DNA of 64,000 nucleotides from Marivivens aquimaris (GTDB lineage: Bacteria; Pseudomonadota; Alphaproteobacteria; Rhodobacterales; Rhodobacteraceae), in NCBI RefSeq assembly GCF_015220045.1, contig NZ_JADBGB010000001.1, forward strand, positions 1,641,001 to 1,705,000. Direction: 5' to 3'. Both the position numbers and the translations under genes were made by a program. The notes under the pieces are model-generated. The model searched no databases. It worked only from the letters and a program-made list of their open reading frames with translations, and was not told the origin of the DNA. Positions 18,719 through 29,093 of this stretch are shown piece by piece; the stretch's first letter is position 1, and each line of letters starts with the position of its first letter.

Positions 18719-20095
18719 ATGAATATTAGTGCAGCAGTCGACGCCCTATCCCAATTACTAGGTGAACGCCTCAGTCGCTCCAAGAGCGATCTGGATAATC
18801 ACGGGCGTTCGGAGTCCCATTTCCCTCTCACGCCTCCCGATGCGGTCGCCTACCCCGAAAGCACGGAAGAAGTCTCGCGGATCATGAAGATCTGTCACGA
18901 GCACGAATGCCCCGTCGTGGGCTGGGGCGTGGGCACCAGCCTCGAAGGTCACGCGCTTGCGGTGAAGGGCGGCGTGGTCGTCGACTTTACCCGCATGAAC
19001 AAGATTATCGAGGTCTCGCCCGAGGATATGGACGTCCGCGTCCAGCCGGGCGTCACCCGCGAGGACCTGAACGTGGATCTGCGGGCCACGGGTCTGTTCT
19101 TCCCCGTCGATCCGGGTGCGAACGCAACGCTCGGCGGTATGGCGGCAACCCGCGCAAGCGGCACGACGGCGGTCCGCTATGGCACCATGCGGGACAACGT
19201 GATCGGACTGGAGGTCGTTCTGGCCGATGGCCGCATCATCCGCACCGGCACCCGCGCCCGCAAATCCTCGGCTGGCTATGACCTGACAGCGATGTTCGTC
19301 GGCTCCGAAGGGACGCTCGGCCTGATTACCGAATTGACGCTGCGCCTTCACGGGCAGCCGATGGCCATGTCCTCGGCTGTTTGCGCGTTCGACACCATCG
19401 ACGGTGCGGTGAATGCGGTGATCGAGACGATCCAGATGGGCATTCCGATGGCGCGGATCGAATTCGTGGACGCGGCAGGCACGAAGGCAGTCAACGCCTA
19501 CTCCGGCACCAATTTCCCCGCTGTTCCGCACCTGTTGGTCGAATTCCATGGGTCGGACAGCGCGGTGGCCGAACAAGCCGAAGAGTTCGGCGAGATCGCT
19601 CGCGAACATGGTGCCACCAACTTTGATTGGGCCACCAGCGAGGAAGACCGCAAGCGGCTCTGGGATATCCGCCACAAGGCGTACTACGCCATGCTGGCCA
19701 GCCGTCCGGGAAGCCGCGCGATTGTCACCGACGTCTGTGTTCCGATTTCGCGCCTTGCCGAAGCAGTCACCGAAACCATCGCGGATATCGAGGAAACCGG
19801 CATCCCTGCCCCGATCCTTGGCCACGTGGGCGACGGCAACTTCCACTCCGCAATCCTGATCGACGAGACGAACCCAGACGAGGGCGCCGCTGCCAAGGCG
19901 CTATCGCATCGGATGGCCGAACGTGCCCTGCGACTGGGCGGCACCGTCACCGGCGAGCACGGAATCGGCATGGGCAAGCTCGGTTACATGCGGGCAGAGC
20001 ACGGTGACGCGTGGGATGTGATGGGAACGCTGAAGCAGGCACTCGACCCTAAAGGTGTCCTCAATCCAGGCAAGATTATCCCGCAGGGCGAGTAA
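18719..20095 (+). CDS. FAD-linked oxidase, D-lactate dehydrogenase (cytochrome)/GlcD type
   Basis: A 458-residue flavoprotein of the VAO/PCMH family. The FAD-binding half contains PVVGWGVGTSLEGHAL, PGANATLGGMAATRASGTTAVRYG and FVGSEGTLGLITELTLRLHG. The C-terminal FAD-oxidase domain ends GTVTGEHGIGMGKLGYM and ALDPKGVLNPGKI. The closest functional match is D-lactate dehydrogenase of the cytochrome-linked type, which feeds electrons into respiration. Glycolate oxidase subunit GlcD is related, but no glcE or glcF is adjacent, which favours the single-subunit D-lactate enzyme. GGGAGG lies six bases before the ATG. Confidence 0.88.
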   Translation: MNISAAVDALSQLLGERLSRSKSDLDNHGRSESHFPLTPPDAVAYPESTEEVSRIMKICHEHECPVVGWGVGTSLEGHALAVKGGVVVDFTRMNKIIEVSPEDMDVRVQPGVTREDLNVDLRATGLFFPVDPGANATLGGMAATRASGTTAVRYGTMRDNVIGLEVVLADGRIIRTGTRARKSSAGYDLTAMFVGSEGTLGLITELTLRLHGQPMAMSSAVCAFDTIDGAVNAVIETIQMGIPMARIEFVDAAGTKAVNAYSGTNFPAVPHLLVEFHGSDSAVAEQAEEFGEIAREHGATNFDWATSEEDRKRLWDIRHKAYYAMLASRPGSRAIVTDVCVPISRLAEAVTETIADIEETGIPAPILGHVGDGNFHSAILIDETNPDEGAAAKALSHRMAERALRLGGTVTGEHGIGMGKLGYMRAEHGDAWDVMGTLKQALDPKGVLNPGKIIPQGE

Positions 20096-20189
20096 TTGCA
20101 CAAAGAATAGGCAGAACTATTCACAAGGTTAGACGATTGTAACCGATGGTGCAGTTTGCGTTGGAAAACCGTTACACGAATCTGCTATC

Positions 20190-20314
20190 TAGAACGTGTT
20201 GAACAGAATACGTATTCCGACCTCCGGGTTGCAAAATTTTAAACCGGTTATGCGTGAGTGGCGTGCTGGAAAGTTTTTTAAAGTAATGGCGGGGCCCTCG
20301 GGCTCCGCCTTTTT
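20190..20314 (+). ncRNA. Possible small RNA or leader ending in an orphan terminator
   Basis: The 245-base gap between the flavoprotein gene and recN is less GC-rich than its surroundings. It ends in a strong terminator (stem 20288-20296 with 20301-20309, T run 20310-20314) almost 200 bases past the nearest plus-strand stop. A possible -10 (TATCTA, near 20188) would give a transcript of about 120 nt. A 26-codon ORF starting MREWRAGKFFK at 20250 overlaps the terminator and has no SD. Either a small RNA or a long 3' UTR is possible. Confidence 0.3.
20288..20314 (+). terminator. Rho-independent terminator between the flavoprotein gene and recN
   Basis: A 9-bp stem of GGCGGGGCC paired with GGCTCCGCC (one G-T pair), a CTCG loop and five T residues. 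It is oriented for the plus strand. On the minus strand it could weakly terminate recN, which ends 27 bases away, but the T run there is poor. Confidence 0.85.
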
Positions 20315-20340
20315 CATTCTGCATAGGTAAATTTAAGGAA

Positions 20341-21987
20341 TTATCCGAGCAGAGACCGCGCTGCAGCGCGGGCTTCATCGGTGATCCGGTCGCCCGAGAT
20401 CATGCGCGCGATTTCATCGACGCGCTCGCCCTCATCAAGCGGCACCACCGTAGAGAGAGTCTGCGTATCGGTTTGGCGTTTCTCCACGCGCCAATGATGG
20501 CCGCCCAACGCAGCCACCTGCGGCGAGTGCGTGACGACCAGCACCTGGCCCCCGTCCGCCAGTTCGGCCAGTCGGCGCCCCACCGCGTCGGCAGTTGCAC
20601 CGCCGACACCGCGGTCGATCTCGTCAAAGATCATGGTGATGCCGCTATTGCCTTCGGACAGGCAGACTTTGAGCGCGAGGAGGAAGCGGCTAAGTTCGCC
20701 GCCCGACGCGATCTTGTTCAGTGGCCCAGCGGGCGCTCCGGGGTTGGTGGCGACGGTGAACGCAACCTCGTCCTGCCCGTCGGGGCCTGCTTCGCCTGCG
20801 GTGACGTTGGTGCGGAAGACAGCGCGCTCCATCTTGAGCGGAGCGAGTTCTGCGGACATCGCGGCATCCAGACGACCGGCCGCTTCGGTGCGAGCGGCAG
20901 TCAACGCGTCCGCGGCAGCTTGGTAGGCTGTCTCTGCTTTCGCGACGGCATCGCGCAGGGCAGCGAGGTCACGCTCACCGCCGTCAAGTACGTTCAGCTT
21001 GGCACGTAGGTTGTCGGCGAACGTCGCCAGTTCGTCCGGCATGACGCCGTGTTTACGGGCGAGGCCACGGATCGCGAAGAGGCGCTCTTCGGCCATCTCC
21101 AGCTCTGCGGGATTGAATTCGAGCGCGTCGAGGCAATCCTCGATCCCGCGCTGCGCGGCGTCGAGTTCATCCATCGCGCGGGCCAGCGCGGCGAGCGGTT
21201 CGTCAAGTCGTCCTTCGGCCTTGTCCGCTGCGCCGTCGAGCCAGCGGATCGCGGAGGCGGCCATGCCCTCTGCCCCATCGCTGCTAACGGCGTTCAACGC
21301 CTGCGCGACGTCGGCGCGGATCTTCTCTGCCGCTTGCATGAGGCGGCGGCGCTGGTCGAGCTCGGCTTCCTCGCCCTGTTGCGGGTCGAGCTTGTCGAGC
21401 TCGCCAACGGCGTGGCGCAGGAATTCTTCTTCGGCCTTGGTTTCGGCGATCTTCGCCTCCGCCGCATTCAGCGCCTTGCGGGCAGCCGCGAGACCACGCC
21501 AAGCGGCGCGGGACGCATCGAGCAGAGGCGCGACACCTGCGAAATCGTCCAGCAGCAGGCGGTGCCCGCGTGGGTTCAGCAGGCCGCGGTCGTCGTGCTG
21601 GCCGTGCAATTCGATCAGTGTTTCTGAAAGCTGGCGCAGCACCTCGCCCGACACGCGGCGATCATTGACCCACGCGGTCTTACGTCCGTCGGCGGTGTTC
21701 ACACGGCGCAGGATGAGCTCGCCTTCATGCTCGATGCCAGCCTCGTCCAAAACGGCCTCGGCCGCGTGGCCACGGGGCATATCGAACACTGCGACAACCT
21801 CGCCCTGATCGGCGCCCTGACGCACCAGATCGGCACGTCCGCGCCAGCCAAGCACGAAGCCAAGCGAGTCGAGCAGGATCGACTTACCTGCACCCGTCTC
21901 ACCTGTGAGCACGTTCAAGCCCGGCTGGAACTCTAGCTCCAACCGGTCGATGATGAGCATGTCTCTGATATCAAGACCACGCAGCAT
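20341..21987 (-). CDS. recN: DNA repair protein RecN (SMC-like ATPase)
   Basis: A 548-residue SMC-family ATPase of double-strand-break repair. Walker A is GETGAGKS (29-36) and is followed by ILLDSLGFVLGWRGRADLVRQGA. The middle is coiled-coil rich in Ala, Glu and Leu. The C-terminal ABC half has KIASGGELSRFLLALK (signature), MIFDEIDRGVGG (Walker B) and VVTHSPQVAALGGHHW. Length is normal. It follows bamD by 36 bases and probably shares its transcript. No alphaproteobacterial LexA box (GTTC-N7-GTTC) was seen in the short spacer. Confidence 0.96.
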   Translation of the reverse strand: MLRGLDIRDMLIIDRLELEFQPGLNVLTGETGAGKSILLDSLGFVLGWRGRADLVRQGADQGEVVAVFDMPRGHAAEAVLDEAGIEHEGELILRRVNTADGRKTAWVNDRRVSGEVLRQLSETLIELHGQHDDRGLLNPRGHRLLLDDFAGVAPLLDASRAAWRGLAAARKALNAAEAKIAETKAEEEFLRHAVGELDKLDPQQGEEAELDQRRRLMQAAEKIRADVAQALNAVSSDGAEGMAASAIRWLDGAADKAEGRLDEPLAALARAMDELDAAQRGIEDCLDALEFNPAELEMAEERLFAIRGLARKHGVMPDELATFADNLRAKLNVLDGGERDLAALRDAVAKAETAYQAAADALTAARTEAAGRLDAAMSAELAPLKMERAVFRTNVTAGEAGPDGQDEVAFTVATNPGAPAGPLNKIASGGELSRFLLALKVCLSEGNSGITMIFDEIDRGVGGATADAVGRRLAELADGGQVLVVTHSPQVAALGGHHWRVEKRQTDTQTLSTVVPLDEGERVDEIARMISGDRITDEARAAARSLLG

Positions 21988-22023
21988 GGTGATTTTGTCC
22001 GGCGGCGTACTTACCGCCGCTCC

Positions 22024-22878
22024 TTACAGCCATTCGCCACGGATCATTTGACGGTAGATAGCGGCAAGCCAGCTATCACCGACGAGGCTCGGCTCCAGCC
22101 CCTGACCCGAGAGCAGATCGTAGCTGTCCTGATACCACTCGGTCGCCTGATAGTTATGACCAAGGATCGCACCGGCGGTGCGGGCTTCGTCGTTCAGGCC
22201 GAGCGCGAGGTAGCTTTCCACCAGACGGTGCAGCGCCTCGGGCGTGTGGGTGGTGGTCTGGAAGCTTTCGACCACGACGCGGAAGCGGTTGACCGCAGCC
22301 ATGTAGTGACCGCGCTTCAGATAATAGCGACCGATCTCCATCTCTTTGGCGGCGAGGTGATCGAAGGCCAGATCGAACTTCAGCATGGCCGAGCTGGCGT
22401 ATTCGCTGTCGGGATACTGTTCGATCACGGTGCGCAGCGCCTGAAGCGCTTGGAAGGTCAGGCCCTGATCGCGGCCAATCTCGTCGATCTGGTCATAGAA
22501 CGACAGCGCCAGAAGATACTGGGCGTAGGCGGCATCTTCGGTGCGCGGGTAGAAGTCGAGGTAGCGCTGCGCGGCTGCTCGGCTTGCCTCGTAATCCTTG
22601 TCGCGGTGGTAGGAATACGCCTGCATGATCAGTGCGCGCTGGGTGATCTGGGCGTAGGGATAGAGACGCTCGATCTCACCGAAGTAGAAGGCAGCGTTAT
22701 CCGCCTGCCCGCGTTCGAGCTCGTACTCGCCGCGCTCGAAGATCTCGTCCGCAGTGTAGGTTTCCAACGCGCCTTCGCTACGCGGATCAAAGTCGCCGCA
22801 ACCTGCAAGCACGGTCAGCGACAGAGCAGCAGTACCGAGGAAAGTTCTCAACGTGACGCCCCGAATTCGGCCTGACAT
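22024..22878 (-). CDS. bamD: Outer-membrane assembly lipoprotein BamD (ComL)
   Basis: A 284-residue lipoprotein of the BAM complex, which folds beta-barrel proteins into the outer membrane. The signal ends LTVLAGCGDFDP with the lipidated Cys. TPR-type repeats follow: YTADEIFERGEYELERGQADNAAFYFGEI, YPYAQITQRALIMQAYSYHRDKDYEASRAAAQRYL and YPDSEYASSAMLKFDLAFDHLAAKEMEIGRYYLKRGHYMAAVNRF (shown here only as landmarks across residues 45-205). GGGGGA seven bases before the ATG at 22878 favours it over the ATG two codons upstream. It lies between lpxC and recN. Confidence 0.95.
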   Translation of the reverse strand: MSGRIRGVTLRTFLGTAALSLTVLAGCGDFDPRSEGALETYTADEIFERGEYELERGQADNAAFYFGEIERLYPYAQITQRALIMQAYSYHRDKDYEASRAAAQRYLDFYPRTEDAAYAQYLLALSFYDQIDEIGRDQGLTFQALQALRTVIEQYPDSEYASSAMLKFDLAFDHLAAKEMEIGRYYLKRGHYMAAVNRFRVVVESFQTTTHTPEALHRLVESYLALGLNDEARTAGAILGHNYQATEWYQDSYDLLSGQGLEPSLVGDSWLAAIYRQMIRGEWL

Positions 22879-22964
22879 GAACATCCCCCAAAAGTGAATT
22901 AGCTAACTGGTCCGCAGACATATAGCCGCGGTTCAGCGTTGGTCTAGCATAGAAAAATGCCGCG

Positions 22965-22982
22965 CAAAATGCCTTTTGGCAT
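22965..22982 (-). terminator. Weak terminator-like hairpin after lpxC
   Basis: On the minus strand, ATGCC-AAAA-GGCAT is followed by TTTT, 29 bases after the lpxC stop. The stem is only 5 bp, so termination is probably partial, letting some transcripts read into bamD and recN. Confidence 0.4.
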
Positions 22983-23010
22983 CACGCTCCTGTGGCGCAA
23001 AGCACAGATG

Positions 23011-23928
23011 TCAGGCAACAGCCGCAAGGTCGGTGAGGCGAACGCCAACGCCCGGCAGGCGGGACGACAGCGTTGCGTCGCAATGCACCCAGCGCCAAGC
23101 GCCCGGAGTGTCGAACATCGCGCGCAGAAGCTTGTTCGTGAGCGCGTGACCGGCGCGCACACCGGTGTAACGGCCAATGATAGGCGCGCCAGCGGTATAG
23201 AGGTCGCCCAGAGCGTCGAGCATCTTGTGACGAACGGCTTCGTCGTCGTGGCGCAGACCGCCCGGCGTTAGAACCTGATCGCCTTCGACAACGACAGCGT
23301 TGTCGAGCGAGCCGCCGAGAGCCAGACCCGCTTTGTGCATGGCGATGACGTCGCTGTTGCGACAGAACGTGCGGCTATCGCACAGCTCGCGCACGAACGC
23401 ACCGTTAGCCATGTTGAGTTGCTTGGCTTGGGCACCGATGGCCTCGTCAGGGAATTCGATGCTGAAATCGATTTGCAACGAGGTCGCGGGCGACAGGCGG
23501 GCAATCGCGTCGCCGTTCGATACTTCGATGGTGTCCAGCACTTCGATGACGCGGAGCGGCGCAGGCTGACGCTTGATGCCGGTAGTCATGATCGCTTTGA
23601 CGAATGGTGCAGCCGAACCGTCAAGGATCGGCACTTCGGGGCCGTCGATTTCAACGAGGACGTTGTTGATGCCCGTACCCGCGAGAGCAGCCATCAGGTG
23701 CTCGATCGTGGCAACGGAAACGCCTGCTTCGTTGACGAGGCGGGTGTTCAGCGGCTCTTGGTTCACGTTCGACCAAAGGGCGGCGATCTCGTTGTTGTCG
23801 GTCAGATCGCTGCGACGGAAGACAATACCATGCCCTGCCGGCGCCGGATTCAACACAAGGCGCGCCGGTTTGCCGGAGTGGAGTCCGACACCGTCAAGGG
23901 TCACTAGTTCGTTCAGAGTCTTCTGCAA
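23011..23928 (-). CDS. lpxC: UDP-3-O-acyl-N-acetylglucosamine deacetylase
   Basis: A 305-residue zinc deacetylase that catalyses the first committed step of lipid A synthesis in the cytoplasm. The zinc ligands are visible: H77 in ATIEHLMAALAG, and H234 and D238 in VRHKMLDALGDL. The general acid/base His is H261 in RAGHALTNKLL. The N-terminus QKTLNELVTLDGVGLHSGK is canonical. Length matches E. coli LpxC (305). It lies downstream of ftsZ, the order found in E. coli and conserved in many proteobacteria. ftsZ has a terminator before it, so lpxC probably has its own promoter in 23929-24044. Confidence 0.97.
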   Translation of the reverse strand: MQKTLNELVTLDGVGLHSGKPARLVLNPAPAGHGIVFRRSDLTDNNEIAALWSNVNQEPLNTRLVNEAGVSVATIEHLMAALAGTGINNVLVEIDGPEVPILDGSAAPFVKAIMTTGIKRQPAPLRVIEVLDTIEVSNGDAIARLSPATSLQIDFSIEFPDEAIGAQAKQLNMANGAFVRELCDSRTFCRNSDVIAMHKAGLALGGSLDNAVVVEGDQVLTPGGLRHDDEAVRHKMLDALGDLYTAGAPIIGRYTGVRAGHALTNKLLRAMFDTPGAWRWVHCDATLSSRLPGVGVRLTDLAAVA

Positions 23929-24044
23929 GGCTTCCTCGCGCGTTAACTTTCCTTTCAGGTAAGGAAACTTGCGCGGAGGTACAACTCACTCTTTGCAACG
24001 CGCTGTAACATTCAGAAACATGGCGCAAAGCCCTTGTTTTCAAA

Positions 24045-24072
24045 GCAAAAGGCCGCCCGATGGGCGGCCTTT
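24045..24072 (-). terminator. Rho-independent terminator of ftsZ
   Basis: A perfect 11-bp stem (24072-24062 with 24058-24048), a 3-base loop and TTTTGCTTTG on the minus strand, starting 21 bases after the ftsZ stop. It marks the end of the murein and division transcript and separates it from lpxC. Confidence 0.88.
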
Positions 24073-24093
24073 GTGTCAGCTATTGCAACAGCC

Positions 24094-25701
<1,608 letters not shown>

Positions 25702-25876
25702 ACTCAGTCCGCCTGTATTTTGTTGCCCGTCCCAACGGGAGTTTATACCGATTTAATCCCCAGTCTAACGTCACACGAATGCAACGTCACGGGAAAAAAG
25801 GGATACGAGCCACAAAATCTGGAGGAATCGAAGGCGTAAACGTCGCTATCTCGGCCAATCGGCAAGATTTAGCGCA

Positions 25877-27214
25877 TTACCAGTTGTCCTTGAACCATTT
25901 CACCGCTCGGCGCAGGGAACGTGCCGGATAGATGGTGTCCGGCACCTCGAAATCCCACCACTCGTCCTGCGGATGAGCCGCGAACATGGTCAGACCTACC
26001 GCCGCTGCAAATGCAGGGCCCGTCGCCGCCTGCGGAAGACCGCTGACGCGCATCGGACCGCCCAGACGAACCTGCGTGCCGAGGATGCGCGTGGCAAGCT
26101 CGTCGAGGCCCGGAATCTGACGTCCGCCGCCAGTAAGGACGATCGCCGGATTATGCAAGCTGTCGAAGCCCGCAGCATCGAGGCTGTCCTTCACCTCTTC
26201 GAGAATTTCTTCGACGCGCGGACGCATGATGCCGATCAGTTCGGCCCGGGTCACACTGCGGCGGTCGTGGTGCCAGTCGCCGGAGTTGCCGCCGATCTCG
26301 ATGACTTCGCGGTCATCGAGGCTGGTCGCGACAACTCCGCCGTAGAAGGTCTTGATGCGCTCGGCGGTCGCTTCGGGCACGCCAAGGCACTTCGAAATGT
26401 CGTGGGTGATCAGATCGCCGCCCATGCGCACGCTGTCGGCGTAGATCATGTGGTTCTTGAGGAAGATCGACACGCCCGTGGTGCCGCCGCCCATGTCGAT
26501 ACAAGCCGCGCCGAGCTTCTGTTCGTCCTCGATCAGCGAGGAGATACCCGCGACATACGCCGACGAAGCAATTCCGGCGAGTTCGAGGTCGCAGCGACGA
26601 ATACAGTGAACGAGGTTCTGGAGCGCCGCCTTTTCAACGGTCAGCATGTGCAGGTCTGCCGACATCTTGTTACCGGAGTGACCACGGGGGTCGGTCAGGC
26701 CGGAACGCTGGTCGAGCGAGAAGTTGATCGGTTGGGCGTGGAGCGCCTCGCGGCCTTCGCCAAGGTCTGGCACATCGCAGGCGGCCAGAACGCGGCCGAT
26801 GTCCTGATCGGTGACGACTTCACCGCCCAGCTGGATATCCCCGGCCAATCCGTAGGATCGCGGGCGTGCACCCGACAGACAGGCGATAACGTGGTCGACA
26901 CGCTCGCCGGCCATTTTCTGGGCCGACTGGACGACGGTGCGGATTGCGCGCTCGGTTTCCTGCATGGCGTCGATATCGCCGAAGCGGACACCGCGCGAAC
27001 GGGTGGTCGAGGCACCGATGACGCGGTACTGCGCCTGCCCTGCCAGCGAGCCGACGCCATCTTCGGCGCGGAAACGGTCAGGGCCATCGAACCGGAGAAC
27101 CAGACAGGCAACCTTGGACGTGCCCACGTCGAGGATCGCGATCAATCCGCGTTGCAGTGCCGCTTTGCGCATATTCCGCATGGCGCGCTGGTTATCGTAC
27201 AGATGATTCATCAT
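25877..27214 (-). CDS. ftsA: Cell division protein FtsA
   Basis: A 445-residue actin-like ATPase that tethers FtsZ to the membrane. The phosphate-1 motif is IAILDVGTSKVACLV, the SHS2/1C region follows, then CIDMGGGTTGVSIFL (phosphate 2) and ALVLTGGGRQIPGL-type adenosine motif (here AIVLTGGGRQIPGLDELA). The C-terminus ends RRAVKWFKDNW, a membrane-targeting amphipathic helix. The start overlaps the ftsQ stop as ATGA, so the two are translationally coupled. A second ATG directly follows the first. Confidence 0.97.
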   Translation of the reverse strand: MMNHLYDNQRAMRNMRKAALQRGLIAILDVGTSKVACLVLRFDGPDRFRAEDGVGSLAGQAQYRVIGASTTRSRGVRFGDIDAMQETERAIRTVVQSAQKMAGERVDHVIACLSGARPRSYGLAGDIQLGGEVVTDQDIGRVLAACDVPDLGEGREALHAQPINFSLDQRSGLTDPRGHSGNKMSADLHMLTVEKAALQNLVHCIRRCDLELAGIASSAYVAGISSLIEDEQKLGAACIDMGGGTTGVSIFLKNHMIYADSVRMGGDLITHDISKCLGVPEATAERIKTFYGGVVATSLDDREVIEIGGNSGDWHHDRRSVTRAELIGIMRPRVEEILEEVKDSLDAAGFDSLHNPAIVLTGGGRQIPGLDELATRILGTQVRLGGPMRVSGLPQAATGPAFAAAVGLTMFAAHPQDEWWDFEVPDTIYPARSLRRAVKWFKDNW

Positions 27215-28098
27215 TTGCCTGCCCCCGACAAAGCGGCGTTCAGTCGCCGCATTTCTTCTGTGCCTGTGATGCCCAATTTTAGGGTCGGTCGGTCATCGTT
27301 GCGCATATCGACCACCTGAACGTCACGGCGCAGCAGATCCTGCGTTTGAGCCATGACGATCACGCGTTCCAATGCAGTGACCGCATTTCTTTCGGGCAAC
27401 ATGATACGCTGGTCGCCGTCCAGGACCACGTCCCAGCGGCGTTCGCCCATGCGCACCAGACCGCGGACCTTGTCCTTGATCGGCGCAGCGGCGGCGAAGA
27501 GCGCCATTGCCTCGTTAATTGCTTCTTTCGCGCCGTCGCCTGCAATGAGCGGCAGTTCGGGGCGTTCGCTGCGGGCCTGTACCGAAGCGACGAAATTGCC
27601 TTCGCCGTCGATCATGCGCAGCCCGTCATCCAGACGCCAGATGGCAACCGGAACGCGGGGGGTGACGTCGACTTCGAGCGCGCCGCCGGAGGTGACACGC
27701 AGGATCGCCTTTTCGACGCCCGCGATCTGCTCGACCGTGGCGCGCATGGCGGCGAGGTCCATGTCGAAGGATGAAATCGGGAATTCGATGGGAAGGGTCG
27801 CTACGATCTCGGTCGCCAAGCCATCGCTTGCGCCTTCAACGGTCAGTTCAGCGACCATGAATTCGGGGCGGTGCTGGAACGCGTCGACCCAGTCGTTGAC
27901 GTGATCGGTCACATAAGTGCGGCGGCCCTCGTCCACCGCGACAAACGCCACGGCGCAAGCCAGCAGAGCGACCGGCGGGCCAACGCGGAACAGGCGGCGA
28001 TACGCAGGCGTGAGCATCCAGCGTTCATAGCGATACGACCAGCGCGAGGGCGCGGGATCACGGCGAAGCTGATTGCCACGGCTGCTCATCGATCGCAT
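27211..28098 (-). CDS. ftsQ: Cell division protein FtsQ
   Basis: A 295-residue bitopic membrane protein of the divisome. A short basic cytoplasmic tail is followed by one transmembrane segment (GPPVALLACAVAFVAVDEG), a POTRA domain (HRPEFMVAELTVEGAS...IVATLPIEFPISSFDMDLAAM) and the FtsQ/DivIB domain (VTPRVPVAIWRLDDGLRMIDGEG). GGAGG seven bases before the ATG at 28098 favours this start over the ATG at 28119. The ATG at 28089, overlapping the ddl stop as ATGA, is the other option. It sits in the normal ddl-ftsQ-ftsA order. Confidence 0.93.
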   Translation of the reverse strand: MRSMSSRGNQLRRDPAPSRWSYRYERWMLTPAYRRLFRVGPPVALLACAVAFVAVDEGRRTYVTDHVNDWVDAFQHRPEFMVAELTVEGASDGLATEIVATLPIEFPISSFDMDLAAMRATVEQIAGVEKAILRVTSGGALEVDVTPRVPVAIWRLDDGLRMIDGEGNFVASVQARSERPELPLIAGDGAKEAINEAMALFAAAAPIKDKVRGLVRMGERRWDVVLDGDQRIMLPERNAVTALERVIVMAQTQDLLRRDVQVVDMRNDDRPTLKLGITGTEEMRRLNAALSGAGK

Positions 28099-29000
28099 GA
28101 AGCGTCCTCCACCAGCCACTTACAGAACGCGGGGAAGTCGAAACCGGCGTAGGCCCCCTGCTCCGGCGCGAGCGAGGTCGCCGTCATGCCGGGCTGGGTG
28201 TTGGTTTCCAGAAGGAACAGGCCGTTCAGACCGCGACGTTCGTCCCAACGAAAATCGGTGCGCGAAATGCCACGGCACCCCAGCGCCTGATGCGCCCTGA
28301 GCGCGTAGTCGAGGCAGGCGTTATAGATCTCGGTCGGGATGTCGGCGGGGATCTGGTGACGCGAGCCGCCTTCTTTGTACTTGGCGTCGTAGTCGTACCA
28401 ACCCGTGGTGATGATGTCGGTGACGCAAAGCGCCTTGTCACCCATCACGGTGGTCGTCAGTTCACGTCCCGGAATGTAGGCTTCGACCATAACGGTCTGC
28501 GGCATTTCTTCGGACAGTTTCGGCGGCGTGTTCGCGCCTTCCTGCACCAGATAGACGCCGACGCTGGAGCCTTCGTTGTAAGGCTTCACGACATAGGGCG
28601 CGGCCATCAGATGACGGGCGGAAACGTCGTCTTTGTCAGCGAGGAAGCTTTCGGCGAACGGCAGACCGGCGGCGCGGTAGACGCCCTTGGTCTTTTCCTT
28701 GTCCATGGCAACGGCAGAGGCCAAAACGCCCGAGTGGGTGTACGGAATGCGGAGCCATTCCAGCAGGCCCTGAACGCAGCCGTCTTCGCCCCAGCGGCCG
28801 TGCAGCGCGTTAAACACAACGTCAGGCTGGATGCTCGTCAATTGCTCCGGCAGATCATTGCCAGCGTCAATTTCTACGACTTCGAACCCTGCGGTGCGGA
28901 TCGCTTTTGCGCACTCCTTACCCGTGCTGAGGGAAACCTCACGCTCGGATGATGGACCGCCCATCAGAACAGCAACCAAGGGGTTTGCCCTGCTCGACAT
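28086..29000 (-). CDS. ddl: D-alanine--D-alanine ligase
   Basis: A 304-residue ATP-grasp enzyme that makes the D-Ala-D-Ala dipeptide for peptidoglycan. Signatures include VAVLMGGPSSEREVSLSTG, HGRWGEDGCVQGLLEWL, YVVKPYNEGSSVGVYL and CRGISRTDFRW, then LETNTQPGMT. The ATG at 29000 gives MSSRANPLVAV, close to the E. coli DdlB length (306), and has AGAGG upstream. A further ATG at 29051 would add a 17-residue extension. The stop overlaps the 5' end of ftsQ. Confidence 0.97.
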   Translation of the reverse strand: MSSRANPLVAVLMGGPSSEREVSLSTGKECAKAIRTAGFEVVEIDAGNDLPEQLTSIQPDVVFNALHGRWGEDGCVQGLLEWLRIPYTHSGVLASAVAMDKEKTKGVYRAAGLPFAESFLADKDDVSARHLMAAPYVVKPYNEGSSVGVYLVQEGANTPPKLSEEMPQTVMVEAYIPGRELTTTVMGDKALCVTDIITTGWYDYDAKYKEGGSRHQIPADIPTEIYNACLDYALRAHQALGCRGISRTDFRWDERRGLNGLFLLETNTQPGMTATSLAPEQGAYAGFDFPAFCKWLVEDASCDR

Positions 29001-29093
29001 TCCCACTGCCTCTTTTGCACGCCTTTGTGGCGTATCAGTTTTTGAAAACATGCCCTGCGTTAGTTAACGGAGCATGAAGCCTGTCTTTTATTT

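Noticed and set aside
20250..20330. 26-codon ORF MREWRAGKFFK... in the gap before recN
   Set aside because: No SD is present and it overlaps a terminator. Kept only as part of the small-RNA finding.
25825..25829. GANTC (CcrM methylation) site upstream of ftsZ
   Set aside because: A single 5-base site is expected by chance, and no second site or CtrA box was confirmed nearby.
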